A stretch of 64,000 bases of DNA from Arenibacter certesii DSM 19833 (GCF_000429545.1 NZ_AUCB01000008.1:1-64000), one strand, 5' to 3'; numbered from the stretch's first letter, positions 1 through 8,490 are shown. Translations and numbers: made by a program. The notes: generated by a model not told the origin, from the sequence alone.

Positions 1-230
1 AGGAACATAAGGGCAAGTTTGCCCTTGGCGCAGAAGATGCACCTTGGGCCCTTTTTGGCTTCCTTCAGACCAAGGGCCGCTACCAGTTCGTCCCAAGGGA
101 TGGCGATATAGATCTTGCCAAGATCGCTTTCGAGAAACCGGGCGTAAAACGCATCGAACTCTTCGGTCTGGGAGGAAAATGTAAAACTGTGCTGGAAATC
201 GTGGATTCTTCGTATCTTGGACATAGACAT
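1..230 (-). CDS. IS transposase, N-terminal fragment (runs off left edge)
   Basis: Reading the minus strand from an ATG at 230 (second ATG at 224) gives an open frame to the window edge, about 76 codons. The start of the product (MSMSKIRRIHDF..., then a segment ending IPWDELVAALGL, then KGKLALMF) resembles from memory the N-terminus of Bacteroidota transposases of the large IS4/IS5/IS1182-like group. Only the N-terminal part is present, so the DDE catalytic residues cannot be seen and the IS family is not assigned. Base composition is about 50% GC, clearly above the flanking DNA, which fits a mobile gene. The plus strand of the same stretch is also open, but its translation looks like a shadow. 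Whether the element is intact beyond the edge is unknown. Confidence 0.72.
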   Translation of the reverse strand, partial: MSMSKIRRIHDFQHSFTFSSQTEEFDAFYARFLESDLGKIYIAIPWDELVAALGLKEAKKGPRCIFCAKGKLALMF

Positions 231-237
231 TAAGATA

Positions 238-279
238 AAAACCCCGTTTTTTGAGCTAGAGACTCGTTTTCGGGGTTTT
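238..279. terminator. Inverted repeat / terminator-like hairpin at IS end
   Basis: AAAACCCCG (238-246) pairs with CGGGGTTTT (271-279), and an inner GAG/CTC can also pair. T-runs follow the stem on the plus strand. On the minus strand the hairpin lies in the 5' leader of the transposase. It could stop outside transcription from entering the element, or inside transcription from leaving it. It is a seen repeat; the function is inferred. Confidence 0.55.
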
Positions 280-403
280 ATTATATCTAAATATACGAAT
301 TAAATACCTGATAAACAAGCAGTTGCGTCAATTCTGAATGCGCCTATTTCTATCATTTCCTCAAGTAAAATGATTAACTGTGTAACGCTATTGTAATGGG
401 AAT

Positions 404-1156
404 TTAGGAATTCATCGCAGAAATTATAAAATCTTTAAATTCCTTTGAAATAGGAATCAAGGTTTCGTTAATTAGAATATCCCTGGAATTTATCGCATCA
501 ATATGATCCACATTTACAATGTAAGATTTATGTGCTCTGTAAAATTTATGCTTTGGCAATTTCTCCAAATAATCTTTAAGAGGGGAGCGCACTAAAAACT
601 TCTTATCTACCGTATTCACTTCAAGATATACGTTATCGGCCTTTATAAATTGTATGTCTGAAAATTGAATTCGATAATATAACTGTTGCTTTTTAACAAA
701 AATGGAGTCTTTTAAAACAGTATTGGAGATTACCTTATCATCTTCCTCCTCTTCCTGTACATCTCCTTTTTTAACTACACTAGTAAAATTAGATAATGCA
801 ATTTCAATAGAAGTATAAAGGTCCTGCTGCTCAAATGGTTTTACCAAATACCCATTAGGTTTAACACTCTTGGCATTTTCTACCGTAGCCCTATCCGAGT
901 TGGAAGTAACAAAAATAAAAGGAATGTCATAGTTTTTCCTAATATGCTTCCCTAAGTCTATTCCAGTCTTATCCGATGCTAAAATTATATCTATCAGTAC
1001 TAAATCTACCTCTTGGTTTTTTAATACCTCTACCGCTTGTTCATAAACAATAACATTGTCTACAATTACGTAGCCGATCTCCTCCAACATAGATTGCATG
1101 TCATCTGCAATAATTACGTTGTCCTCTACTATAAGAATTCTGATTGGTTGCTCCAA
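404..1156 (-). CDS. LytTR-family response regulator (orphan)
   Basis: Two-component response regulator of 250 residues: receiver domain at about 5-125 and a LytTR DNA-binding domain at about 150-247. The acidic pocket is visible (E11, D12), the likely phosphoacceptor is D56 in VLIDIIL, the conserved Thr is in FVTSNSD, and the Lys is in YLVKPF. It would bind DNA as a phosphorylated dimer. The start is forced to a TTG codon: an in-frame TAA lies two codons upstream, and the next Met (M20) is inside the receiver domain. It sits 36 bases behind menA on the same strand, so it may be the tail of that transcript. No histidine kinase is adjacent; on its other side is the insertion sequence, which may have separated it from a partner. 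Target genes are unknown. Confidence 0.9.
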   Translation of the reverse strand: MEQPIRILIVEDNVIIADDMQSMLEEIGYVIVDNVIVYEQAVEVLKNQEVDLVLIDIILASDKTGIDLGKHIRKNYDIPFIFVTSNSDRATVENAKSVKPNGYLVKPFEQQDLYTSIEIALSNFTSVVKKGDVQEEEEDDKVISNTVLKDSIFVKKQQLYYRIQFSDIQFIKADNVYLEVNTVDKKFLVRSPLKDYLEKLPKHKFYRAHKSYIVNVDHIDAINSRDILINETLIPISKEFKDFIISAMNS

Positions 1157-1192
1157 AGTTTACGTTTTTGATTGGTTAGTTGGTTAAAGACA

Positions 1193-2098
1193 TTATAAAT
1201 TGGTAAAACTAATATAAAATAGAATTGCCACTAAAAAAGTACTAAGTGCCAATTTTTTTAATTCTGGATCGAGTAAAACGGTGTTTTTTACTCCCAGCAT
1301 TTTTACCAAATGTATAAATATAGGAATAAACGCTAATAAATGTAAGACATTCTTCCATTTTTCATAGTGCAAAATAGTATAAATCAGCATACAAACAAAA
1401 CTTAATACTATTAATAGGATATGATAAATCTTACCATTCCTAATCCCCATTTTCACTATAACTGTATTTTTATTCGCTAATTTATCTGATTCATAATCCC
1501 TTAGGTTATTTAAATTTAACACCCCAACGCTCAATAAGCCAATAGTTACAGCGGGAAAAACTGAAGATATATAAATGGATTTAGTATAGAGGAACATAGA
1601 TCCCATTACCCCGATCAATCCAAAAAAGAGAAATACAAAAACATCTCCCAAACCTTTATATCCATAAGCGGAATCTCCTACAGTATATTTAATGGCGGCC
1701 CAAATGCCAAAACCTCCAAGAAGTCCAAATATCAAAATGTATTTTAAATTTTCTGTCCCAAACGAAAAATACAACAAAGCAAGAACCAGGCCTATACAAA
1801 TTAAAATAGAAATAATTATCCCACGTTTTAATTGGGTCCTACTTAAGAGACCACTTTGCAAGGCGCGTTTAGGGCCCACTCTATTCTCATTGTCGGTTCC
1901 CTTGACGCCATCTCCATAATCGTTGGCAAAATTTGAAATAACCTGAAAACCTACTGTAGTAAGAATGGCAAATAAAAATATGCGCCAGTCAAATGAACCA
2001 TACATGGTTCCTAGGGCGGTGCCCACAATAATCCCTGATAATGATAGCGGAAGGGTTCTTAACCGCGCCGCATTGAGCCAAGCTTTAGTTTTCAACAA
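1193..2098 (-). CDS. menA: 1,4-dihydroxy-2-naphthoate polyprenyltransferase (menaquinone synthesis)
   Basis: Integral-membrane UbiA-family prenyltransferase, 301 residues. It attaches the polyprenyl tail to 1,4-dihydroxy-2-naphthoate, giving demethylmenaquinol. Both Asp-rich motifs for Mg-diphosphate binding are visible: NFANDYGDGVKGTD (about 56-69) and NLRDYESDKLANK (about 198-210). About eight hydrophobic helices span the protein. Length is normal for MenA. One base separates it from the SPOR-like gene upstream, so the two are probably translated from one message; this neighbour pairing occurs in other flavobacteria. Menaquinone is the usual sole respiratory quinone in this group, so the gene is likely essential (family knowledge). 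Confidence 0.95.
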   Translation of the reverse strand: MLKTKAWLNAARLRTLPLSLSGIIVGTALGTMYGSFDWRIFLFAILTTVGFQVISNFANDYGDGVKGTDNENRVGPKRALQSGLLSRTQLKRGIIISILICIGLVLALLYFSFGTENLKYILIFGLLGGFGIWAAIKYTVGDSAYGYKGLGDVFVFLFFGLIGVMGSMFLYTKSIYISSVFPAVTIGLLSVGVLNLNNLRDYESDKLANKNTVIVKMGIRNGKIYHILLIVLSFVCMLIYTILHYEKWKNVLHLLAFIPIFIHLVKMLGVKNTVLLDPELKKLALSTFLVAILFYISFTNL

Positions 2099-2099
2099 A

Positions 2100-2699
2100 T
2101 TAGTAGGGATCTTCTATTTCTATGCGTTTTCCATCTCTATAAGACGCAACAAATGCATCTTTAAATCCCATTTTCACTAATTGAAATCTAAAAGAACGGG
2201 CTTCTTCCAAAGTTTCAAAGTTTCCTAAAGAATAGGAATAAAATGGGTTTGCCTTAGCAAATATAGTGTTCCCGAGAGATTCAGATGCAAGAGTAAGATT
2301 ATTATCTATAAAGGATTTTACCTGAACAGAATATATTTTTTCCTTTTCCAAGAACTTTTTAGCCAAATAAAATTCCTTTACTAAACTTAGTTCTTCGTTT
2401 TTCTCCCTCAGATTATCTATTCTTGCCTTAATAACTTCTAAGCTATCTATAGAAACTAAAAGATTGTTTCTACTCTCAAAGTTGGTAGATCTGACAAAAC
2501 CAGCGTTATAGGAAATGACCGCCAAAGAAACAATTAGGAAAAGTACGGTAACACTACCAAATATATTCCTTTGGATTTTACTACGCCTTAACTCCCTGTT
2601 CTTATATTTAATCTGATCTAATAAACGCTCATTTATTAACTGAGCCTTGTCAATATCTTTATGCAATTCTAACAAATCGCTTTCCTCAATGAACGGCAT
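2100..2699 (-). CDS. SPOR-domain-like single-pass membrane protein
   Basis: Uncharacterised protein of 199 residues. An acidic/basic N-terminal cytoplasmic segment with coiled-coil character (about 5-43) is followed by one membrane helix (about 47-67, IFGSVTVLFLIVSLAVISY), a second coiled-coil stretch (about 82-118) and a C-terminal domain. In that domain SLGNFETLEEARSF followed by VKMGFKDAFVASY resembles the second repeat of SPOR domains, which bind glycan strands stripped of stem peptides. The topology puts this domain in the periplasm. It directly precedes menA, but nothing links it to quinone chemistry; the pairing may be only positional. The SPOR assignment is by motif resemblance. Confidence 0.7.
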   Translation of the reverse strand: MPFIEESDLLELHKDIDKAQLINERLLDQIKYKNRELRRSKIQRNIFGSVTVLFLIVSLAVISYNAGFVRSTNFESRNNLLVSIDSLEVIKARIDNLREKNEELSLVKEFYLAKKFLEKEKIYSVQVKSFIDNNLTLASESLGNTIFAKANPFYSYSLGNFETLEEARSFRFQLVKMGFKDAFVASYRDGKRIEIEDPY

Positions 2700-3051
2700 A
2701 GAAGTTGTTTTTTAGGGGGTGAATACTTAAAAATAACACAAAACAGCGAAATATTGATATTTCTATCTATTCTGATGTAAAATTAAAAGAATTTGTGATA
2801 AAAATAGAAATGTACGGGATTAAATTTAATGTTTCCAGAGGTTATACTTCTAAAAATCAACATTTTATTGCTTTTTACCTTCCTTTTATGAAAAGTAAAT
2901 GGAGAATTTACCAACACTACTCAATAAAAAGCGATCCAACTAAAATGTGTGACTTGATATATCCAAAAGTAGTTAACGTTTACATAGGCTAATAATGTAC
3001 CATTTAGGACAGGTTCGGCCTACACAAAAACCAAACCTATCGCTTTATGAT
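2700..3051. other. Intergenic region, 352 bases, no supported gene
   Basis: AT-rich spacer between cvfB (ending at 3052) and the SPOR-like gene (starting at 2699), both on the minus strand. It should hold the promoter of the SPOR-menA transcript, but I found no good TTG/TAnnTTTG pair. A 65-codon plus-strand frame at 2795-2992 starts with GTG, has no recognisable family and is not called. Confidence 0.5.
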
Positions 3052-3882
3052 TTACACCAAGCGTATACCGTCTGTACTAATTTCAATTTTACGTTCCTTG
3101 TAAAGTGCTCCGATCCCTTTCTTAAAGGTTTTTTTACTCATTTGAAGGATCCGTTTAATATCTTCTGGATCCGATTTATCATGGAGCTCAAGATATCCTC
3201 CATAGGCCTGTAGCTTATCATAAATAAGATTGGCAGCAGGTTCCAAACTTTTATATCCCAATGGCTGTAGGGATACATCTATCTTATTATCCGGTCTTAT
3301 TAATTTTATATATCCAACGAGCTGATCCCCAACAGATACCTTTTTAAACACTTCATTGGCATAAACAAGTCCTTTGTGTCTTTCATTTATGATGACTTCC
3401 CACCCCAAATCCGTAAACCTAGTAACCGTAAGATTTACCTTTTCCTCTTCTTTTACGGTAAGGGTATCATTAGACAAAAACTTATCAAGCTTATTAGATG
3501 CGACCAACCTATTGGTTTTTTCATCCAGATAGCAGTATACAACATACCACTGACCTTGTTGCATCTTGTTACGTTGCTCACGAAAGGGAACCAGCAAGTG
3601 CTTTTCCAATCCCCAATCCATAAAGGCACCATATTCATTAACCTCAGCAACTTGAAGCAACCTAAACTGATTTATCATTACATAGGGCTCCAAAGTAGTA
3701 GCTACAATACGCTCCTCATGATCTAGATAACAAAACACCTCCAGAAACTCCCCAATCTCAAATTCCTCTGGTACGTACTTATTGGGCAATAAAACATCAT
3801 TCCCTTCTTCATCCCCTAAAAAAAGACCAACAGTAGTGTCTCTTAATATTTCTAATTTACTATATTTTCCAAGTGCTATCAT
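3052..3882 (-). CDS. cvfB: CvfB-like S1-type RNA-binding protein
   Basis: Protein of 276 residues made of tandem S1-like OB-fold repeats followed by a C-terminal winged-helix domain (about 215-276, including SDPEDIKRILQMSKKTFKKG). This is the layout of the CvfB/YitL family of conserved virulence factor B proteins, which bind RNA. The ATG at 3882 is chosen over a GTG five codons upstream because MIALGKYSKLEILRD matches the usual family start. It lies in the menaquinone gene block between DUF2853 and the SPOR-like gene, a place where flavobacteria often carry it. A terminator separates it from the DUF2853 gene upstream, so it probably has its own promoter or depends on read-through. The exact role in this group is unknown. 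Confidence 0.82.
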   Translation of the reverse strand: MIALGKYSKLEILRDTTVGLFLGDEEGNDVLLPNKYVPEEFEIGEFLEVFCYLDHEERIVATTLEPYVMINQFRLLQVAEVNEYGAFMDWGLEKHLLVPFREQRNKMQQGQWYVVYCYLDEKTNRLVASNKLDKFLSNDTLTVKEEEKVNLTVTRFTDLGWEVIINERHKGLVYANEVFKKVSVGDQLVGYIKLIRPDNKIDVSLQPLGYKSLEPAANLIYDKLQAYGGYLELHDKSDPEDIKRILQMSKKTFKKGIGALYKERKIEISTDGIRLV

Positions 3883-3913
3883 GCTGCAAAAATACACTTT
3901 AAAAGAATTCTAA

Positions 3914-3945
3914 TAAAAAAAAGCCGCTCTTTTTAAAGAGCGGCT
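3914..3945 (-). terminator. Rho-independent terminator after DUF2853 gene
   Basis: Perfect 11-bp stem AGCCGCTCTTT / AAAGAGCGGCT with a 2-base gap. On the minus strand it is followed by a run of eight T in the RNA sense (plus-strand A-run 3914-3921). It ends transcripts of the thioesterase-menF-menD-DUF2853 block. Confidence 0.88.
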
Positions 3946-3966
3946 CTAATATTCAAATTGTGTTGC

Positions 3967-4311
3967 TTATTTATCGTAAATCGCTTCCTTTTTAAAGTGC
4001 TTGGCAAGCATATAATATACTACCGCCCTGTACTTGTTTCTTTCAGATTTACCGTACTTTTCAATAACCGCATTAATAGCCTCCATTAATTGAGGACCAT
4101 CTTTTAATCCAAGCTTTTTAACTAAAAAGTTGTTCTTTACAGTTGCCAATTCCTTGTCATCCGATCCAGAAACTTTTGACGCATCTGCATTATAGATTGA
4201 AGGTCCACACCCAATGGTCACCTTAGTCAATAAATCCATATTTGGCGCCTCTCCAAATTTATCTTTAATGTCTGCGGCATACTTTTCGATCAATTCGTCT
4301 CTTTTACTCAT
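3967..4311 (-). CDS. DUF2853 family protein
   Basis: Small soluble protein, 114 residues, rich in Lys and Asp/Glu, starting MSKRDELIEKYAADIKDKFG. The sequence fits DUF2853, an all-helical family widespread in marine bacteria and of unknown function. No signal peptide, membrane helix or catalytic motif is visible. It is 35 bases downstream of menD and upstream of a strong terminator, so it is the last gene of the menD transcript. Its position beside menD is common in flavobacteria, but no role in menaquinone synthesis is known. Confidence 0.85.
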   Translation of the reverse strand: MSKRDELIEKYAADIKDKFGEAPNMDLLTKVTIGCGPSIYNADASKVSGSDDKELATVKNNFLVKKLGLKDGPQLMEAINAVIEKYGKSERNKYRAVVYYMLAKHFKKEAIYDK

Positions 4312-4346
4312 AATACTAGTTAATGATTTATGAATTATTTCTCGCC

Positions 4347-6104
4347 CTAAGATATGAAATCAAAGTAATTTAGCAAAATTTCATCATTCAATAATCTAGG
4401 AGTTTTAATCTCCAATATTTTGGGACGTTGGGACTTTGCATAAAAGCCTTCCAATTCCGATATTAATGACGATTCATCTGCTACTGAAACAATGTCAAAA
4501 TTATAGGTTTTTGCGATATCGGCAAGATCTATCTGGTGCGTTGTTTCAAAAAACGTTTCAAAATTATCGGATTTATCCTTCCCGGGTAAGATCCTGAAAA
4601 TACCGCCCCCACCATTATTGATGACTATGATTCTAAAATCTGGCCTTATATATTTAATCCACAATGCATTGCTATCATACAGAAAACTAAGGTCTCCAGA
4701 AACTAGAAGCGTTGGCTCATCAGTATGTAGCGCTGCACCAATAGCAGTAGAAGTACTGCCATCTATACCACTTGTGCCACGATTACAAAAAACGGTTACA
4801 GAAGCATCCAAATCAAATAGCTGGGCATAACGTATAGCAGAACTGTTTCCCAACTGCAATTGATATTTCTTAGGAATACTCCCCATGAGGTGATTAAAAG
4901 CTAACATATCACTAAAAGGAATTTCCTTCATGTACGCTGCCCTCCTAGAAATATAACGGATTTTGGCCTGGGACCAATACTGGTGATAATCACTTATCGG
5001 AACTGATTTTTTCTTCAATAATTTTCCAAAAAAAGTATTGGGCTCCGTTTTAAAGTGATGGGTAAGGCTAAAAAACGTATTTGACGCCTTATGTGCATCT
5101 ATATGCCAGTGGTATGTAGGACTATATTCGCGTAAAAACGCCTTTATTTTTTTGGAAACAATTAGACCGCCAAAGGTAAGTACAACTTCTGGTTGCAATT
5201 GCTTGAACAACTCCTCTTTATTAGGCGATTTTTCTATAGGCGCTATAATACTGTCTATACTCGGAAAAAAATTAGGATGGTGTAGATTGGAAGTGCATTC
5301 CTTTAAAACAATAACAGAAGGATCTTTGGCTAATATCTCTAAATACTTTTGATCTACGGTATTTGGAAAATTAACCCCTACCAATACTATTTTCCGTTTG
5401 GCCCCATTCCAGATATCTAAATATCCTTGAAAATTTTCTAGGTCAAATCCCTTGTGCTCCTTCCTAATAATATTAACATTAGGTGTTAAGGTAGGTTCTG
5501 TGATAACCTCATATAAAGGCTCCTCAAACGGCACATTTATATGTATTGGGCTATTTAAGGAAAACACCACATTGAAAGCCTTATCCAAAACGGCATCGTT
5601 AAATTCCTGCACTGTTAGCTGTGCCTCCTCAACTGTGGCCCCATCAAGACTTTCTTTATCATATTTTAGAACCTTCTCGGAAGCATGAGATACATCCAAT
5701 TTTAAATTTGCCCCAAAAGCAATATGATTCTTAAAAACATCTTCCTGTCTTATGGTTTGTCCATCTCCAATATCTACCTTGTACGGCGGCCTATCCGCGG
5801 AAATAACCACTAAGGGAATATCACTATAAAATGCTTCTGAAATAGCGGGATAGTAATTTAACAGGGCACTACCAGAGGTACACAAAACAACAGCCGGTTC
5901 TTTCAATTGCTGGGCAATACCCATAGCAAAAAACGCAGCACTCCTTTCATCTACAATACTATAGCAGTTAAAAAAGGGGTCTTCAGTGAAACCAATGGTC
6001 AATGGAGCATTTCTGGATCCCGGGGAAATAATAATATTTTTAATACCTCTTGCCTTGCAATGGTATACCACGGTCTGGGAGGAGGGGATAATAGAGTATT
6101 TCAT
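4347..6104 (-). CDS. menD: SEPHCHC synthase (menaquinone synthesis)
   Basis: 2-succinyl-5-enolpyruvyl-6-hydroxy-3-cyclohexene-1-carboxylate synthase, 585 residues. It is a thiamine-diphosphate enzyme joining isochorismate and 2-oxoglutarate with loss of CO2. Seen: the N-terminal ISPGSRNAPLTIGF motif (about 27-40) with the family Arg that contacts isochorismate, the catalytic-Glu region near CTSGSALLNYYPAISEAFY, and the C-terminal ThDP/Mg site with NRGTSGIDGSTSTAIGAAL and GDLSFLYDSNALW. The ATG at 6104 is used; a GTG two codons upstream is an alternative. Isochorismate synthase lies 55 bases upstream, so the two consecutive enzymes are co-transcribed. Full family length with no disruptions. 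Confidence 0.96.
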   Translation of the reverse strand: MKYSIIPSSQTVVYHCKARGIKNIIISPGSRNAPLTIGFTEDPFFNCYSIVDERSAAFFAMGIAQQLKEPAVVLCTSGSALLNYYPAISEAFYSDIPLVVISADRPPYKVDIGDGQTIRQEDVFKNHIAFGANLKLDVSHASEKVLKYDKESLDGATVEEAQLTVQEFNDAVLDKAFNVVFSLNSPIHINVPFEEPLYEVITEPTLTPNVNIIRKEHKGFDLENFQGYLDIWNGAKRKIVLVGVNFPNTVDQKYLEILAKDPSVIVLKECTSNLHHPNFFPSIDSIIAPIEKSPNKEELFKQLQPEVVLTFGGLIVSKKIKAFLREYSPTYHWHIDAHKASNTFFSLTHHFKTEPNTFFGKLLKKKSVPISDYHQYWSQAKIRYISRRAAYMKEIPFSDMLAFNHLMGSIPKKYQLQLGNSSAIRYAQLFDLDASVTVFCNRGTSGIDGSTSTAIGAALHTDEPTLLVSGDLSFLYDSNALWIKYIRPDFRIIVINNGGGGIFRILPGKDKSDNFETFFETTHQIDLADIAKTYNFDIVSVADESSLISELEGFYAKSQRPKILEIKTPRLLNDEILLNYFDFIS

Positions 6105-6159
6105 TAGCACAAAAATACAACCTACACCTAATTTAAACCAATCCTATTTCCTAATAAAT

Positions 6160-7272
6160 TTAACGGTGGATAATATTCAACATAGTGCGACTCTTATCGC
6201 TGGTCTCCTTCCATTCCATTTCTGGATCGGACTCGCGGGTAATTCCACCCCCTACGTATATAGTTAACTGTTCTTCCTGTATTTTCATGCACCTGAGATT
6301 GACGAAAAGTAGGGTCTTTTTCTTAATGGTCCTATACGCTCTATTCTCTTGATTTCTTCTTTTCTCAGGTCGATTCACTTCTTCCTTAAAATTTAATTCA
6401 CCTAAAAAGCCAGTATAAAACTCCCTGTGATGATTTTCATTCTTCAAAATAAAATCTCTTGCCTTCAACTTGGGTAGGCCACCTACTGCAGGAGTAGGAT
6501 GCAAGGAATGTATTATCGCGCCAATTCCCGTTTCCAGGTTTACTACCCCAGAAATATCGGTTTTTAAATGCCAAAGCTCTCCTGCACGTGAACTTATTGT
6601 TTCCGATACATCATAAGATGCAACTTTCCCTTTTAAGGAGTCCGTAATGAATTGGGTAACCATATGCTGCTCTTCCAACTCTTTGTTGCCCCAATCCGGT
6701 TCAGATTCCCCATTATACTTCATAGTTCCCGCCAATGACATGGTCCGTAATTGCCTATTTTCCATTTCCAACAACAATTCCGGTGTGGCACCCAACCACA
6801 TCCCCACCTTAGGATGATACCAGATATAGCAAAATGCAGTTGGATAATGGGATAAAATATTTTGGTATAATTGAAGTGGATTTTGAGACGATTTCACTTT
6901 CACCTCCCTAGAAAAAACTACTTTTTCTAGGTTGCCTAGTTTAATTTCATTTACCCCTTTCTGCACCAACTCTAAATGAAAAGTCTTCTCGGAAATATTT
7001 TCTTCTACAGCCACCGACTCTAGATTCTCTTCTGTCTTTTCTAATTGGAGAATTTCAGCAAAGGAGCTATCATTCTTTATTAAAATAGCGTTTTCATTAG
7101 AATTGAAAGGTGCGAAAACAAAGCCGGTTTCCTCATAATCTACCACAGTATGCAGCTCCTGGTTGTTTTGTAGAATTAACTGTACTATCTCCTCATTGGG
7201 CTTTCTATAGGCCACAAAAGGCAGCTGATCTTTAAATTGTTGGGATATACGGTCCAAAAAATTCAATCTCAT
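6160..7272 (-). CDS. menF: Isochorismate synthase
   Basis: Chorismate-binding enzyme of 370 residues that converts chorismate to isochorismate, the committed step of menaquinone synthesis. The C-terminal domain (about 110-365) carries the family hallmarks: KVVFSREV near the start, WLGATPELLLEM, the SLAGTMKY segment, HSLHPTPAVGGLPK around the active site, and YVGGGITRESDPEMEW at the end, where the Glu residues bind Mg. The N-terminal part is shorter and more variable, as usual in Bacteroidota. Neighbours (menD downstream, a hotdog thioesterase one base upstream) favour a menaquinone role over a siderophore role; no siderophore genes are present. Confidence 0.92.
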   Translation of the reverse strand: MRLNFLDRISQQFKDQLPFVAYRKPNEEIVQLILQNNQELHTVVDYEETGFVFAPFNSNENAILIKNDSSFAEILQLEKTEENLESVAVEENISEKTFHLELVQKGVNEIKLGNLEKVVFSREVKVKSSQNPLQLYQNILSHYPTAFCYIWYHPKVGMWLGATPELLLEMENRQLRTMSLAGTMKYNGESEPDWGNKELEEQHMVTQFITDSLKGKVASYDVSETISSRAGELWHLKTDISGVVNLETGIGAIIHSLHPTPAVGGLPKLKARDFILKNENHHREFYTGFLGELNFKEEVNRPEKRRNQENRAYRTIKKKTLLFVNLRCMKIQEEQLTIYVGGGITRESDPEMEWKETSDKSRTMLNIIHR

Positions 7273-7273
7273 A

Positions 7274-7696
7274 CTATTCTCTTGGTAAGGCTATGGTTGT
7301 TAATTTACAAATAGAAACTAAGTTATTGTCCTTATCGGTTACCTTAATATCCCAAACTTGTGTGGTACGTCCCTTATGTACCATAGTCGCCTTGGCAAAA
7401 ACCTCTCCTTCCCTTACACTTTTAACATGGTTGGCAGAAATTTCCAATCCGCGTACGATATATTTTTTGGCGTCTATAAAAATAAAAGAAGCTGCACTCC
7501 CCACACTTTCTGCCAGGGCCACCGTTGCCCCCCCATGTAAAACGCCATCTGGTTGATAAACTTTTGGCGTAACCGGCATTTTAGCCACTAAATAATTTTC
7601 CCCCACATCTATATATTCCATCCCTAAGGTTTCCATTAAGGTACCTTTACTGGTTTCATTGCAAATTCGAAGTATTTTCTCCCTATATTCTTCCAT
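7274..7696 (-). CDS. PaaI/MenI-like hotdog-fold acyl-CoA thioesterase
   Basis: Single hotdog-domain protein of 140 residues with the PaaI-type signature PDGVLHGGATVALAESVGS; the Gly-Gly after His and the following Glu are the usual catalytic and oxyanion region. The context, one base before isochorismate synthase and upstream of menD, suggests it hydrolyses 1,4-dihydroxy-2-naphthoyl-CoA (the MenI step), but general PaaI enzymes look alike, so the substrate is inferred. The start is placed at the second ATG (7696, MEEYREKIL) because homologues I recall begin near there; an ATG at 7723 would add nine residues. It is the first gene of the block and divergent from the esterase at 7768. Confidence 0.85.
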   Translation of the reverse strand: MEEYREKILRICNETSKGTLMETLGMEYIDVGENYLVAKMPVTPKVYQPDGVLHGGATVALAESVGSAASFIFIDAKKYIVRGLEISANHVKSVREGEVFAKATMVHKGRTTQVWDIKVTDKDNNLVSICKLTTIALPRE

Positions 7697-7767
7697 GAAA
7701 TGATTTTTTGTAAAATTAAGCATTAGAAAATCAAATAATAGCTTACTTTATTTCCTATTTAACATAT

Positions 7768-8418
7768 ATGGACCACCAAGAAAAAAAAATCACCTATACT
7801 ACAACTAACACCTATCTCAGTTTAAACACTTTAGACAAAAACACTAAAAACGTTTGGGTCGTGTTACATGGGATTGGGTTTCTAAGCAAGTACTTTATAA
7901 AGTTTTTCAAAGGTCTGCCCAAAGAGGATAACTATATTATTGCTCCCCAAGCGCCCTCCAAATATTACCTAGGCTCTAATTATAGACATGTGGGGGCTAG
8001 CTGGCTTACTAAGGAAAATACGGTTTTGGAAACAGAAAATGTAATCCGATATTTAGATCAGGTACTATTGAACGAGAACATCCCAAAGGATTGCCGACTA
8101 ATCATTCTAGGTTTCTCCCAGGGGGTCTCCATTGCAACCAGGTGGGTTGCTAAAAGTAAGATTGTGTGTAATGAGCTTATTTTGTATGCTGGTGGGATTC
8201 CCCCAGAACTTACAATTGCCGATTTTGAATTTCTGAAGCACCTGGATACCGAAATAAAAATTGTTTTTGGTGACCAAGATGAATTCCTCACTCCTGAGCG
8301 CCAGGAAAAAGAGCGACCTAAAATTGAAGCCCTCTTTCAGGGTAAAGCTAAGTATATTGTATTTAAGGGAGGGCATGAAGTTAAACCGAATATAATAAAC
8401 GACCTACTATCCAGTTGA
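7768..8418 (+). CDS. Alpha/beta-hydrolase, carboxylesterase/phospholipase type
   Basis: Cytoplasmic serine hydrolase of 216 residues, close in size and motifs to the YpfH/carboxylesterase 2 family. The nucleophile elbow is GFSQGVS (Ser near residue 115), the acid is the Asp in FGDQDEFLTP (about 170), and the His is in FKGGHEV (about 203), so the triad is complete. The oxyanion segment WVVLHGIGF precedes it. There is no signal peptide. It is divergent from the men block and followed by a 207-base spacer before the Crp/Fnr gene. The physiological ester substrate cannot be told from sequence. Confidence 0.87.
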   Translation: MDHQEKKITYTTTNTYLSLNTLDKNTKNVWVVLHGIGFLSKYFIKFFKGLPKEDNYIIAPQAPSKYYLGSNYRHVGASWLTKENTVLETENVIRYLDQVLLNENIPKDCRLIILGFSQGVSIATRWVAKSKIVCNELILYAGGIPPELTIADFEFLKHLDTEIKIVFGDQDEFLTPERQEKERPKIEALFQGKAKYIVFKGGHEVKPNIINDLLSS

Positions 8419-8490
8419 CCCATAAGTAAATTGTTAAACCTTCTATAAAAACATGTTGATAAAGAATTGTCAACCAAATTCCCTAAACGG

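Noticed and set aside
1-233. Plus-strand open frame across the left edge
   Set aside because: The minus-strand reading has an ATG start and a transposase-like sequence; the plus reading has no family resemblance.
2795-2992. 65-codon plus-strand frame in the cvfB-SPOR spacer
   Set aside because: GTG start, no recognisable protein pattern and no ribosome site.
8455-8474. GTTGA-N10-TCAAC as an FNR/Crp box
   Set aside because: The spacing differs from the TTGAT-N4-ATCAA form and the arms are only five bases; chance is likely.
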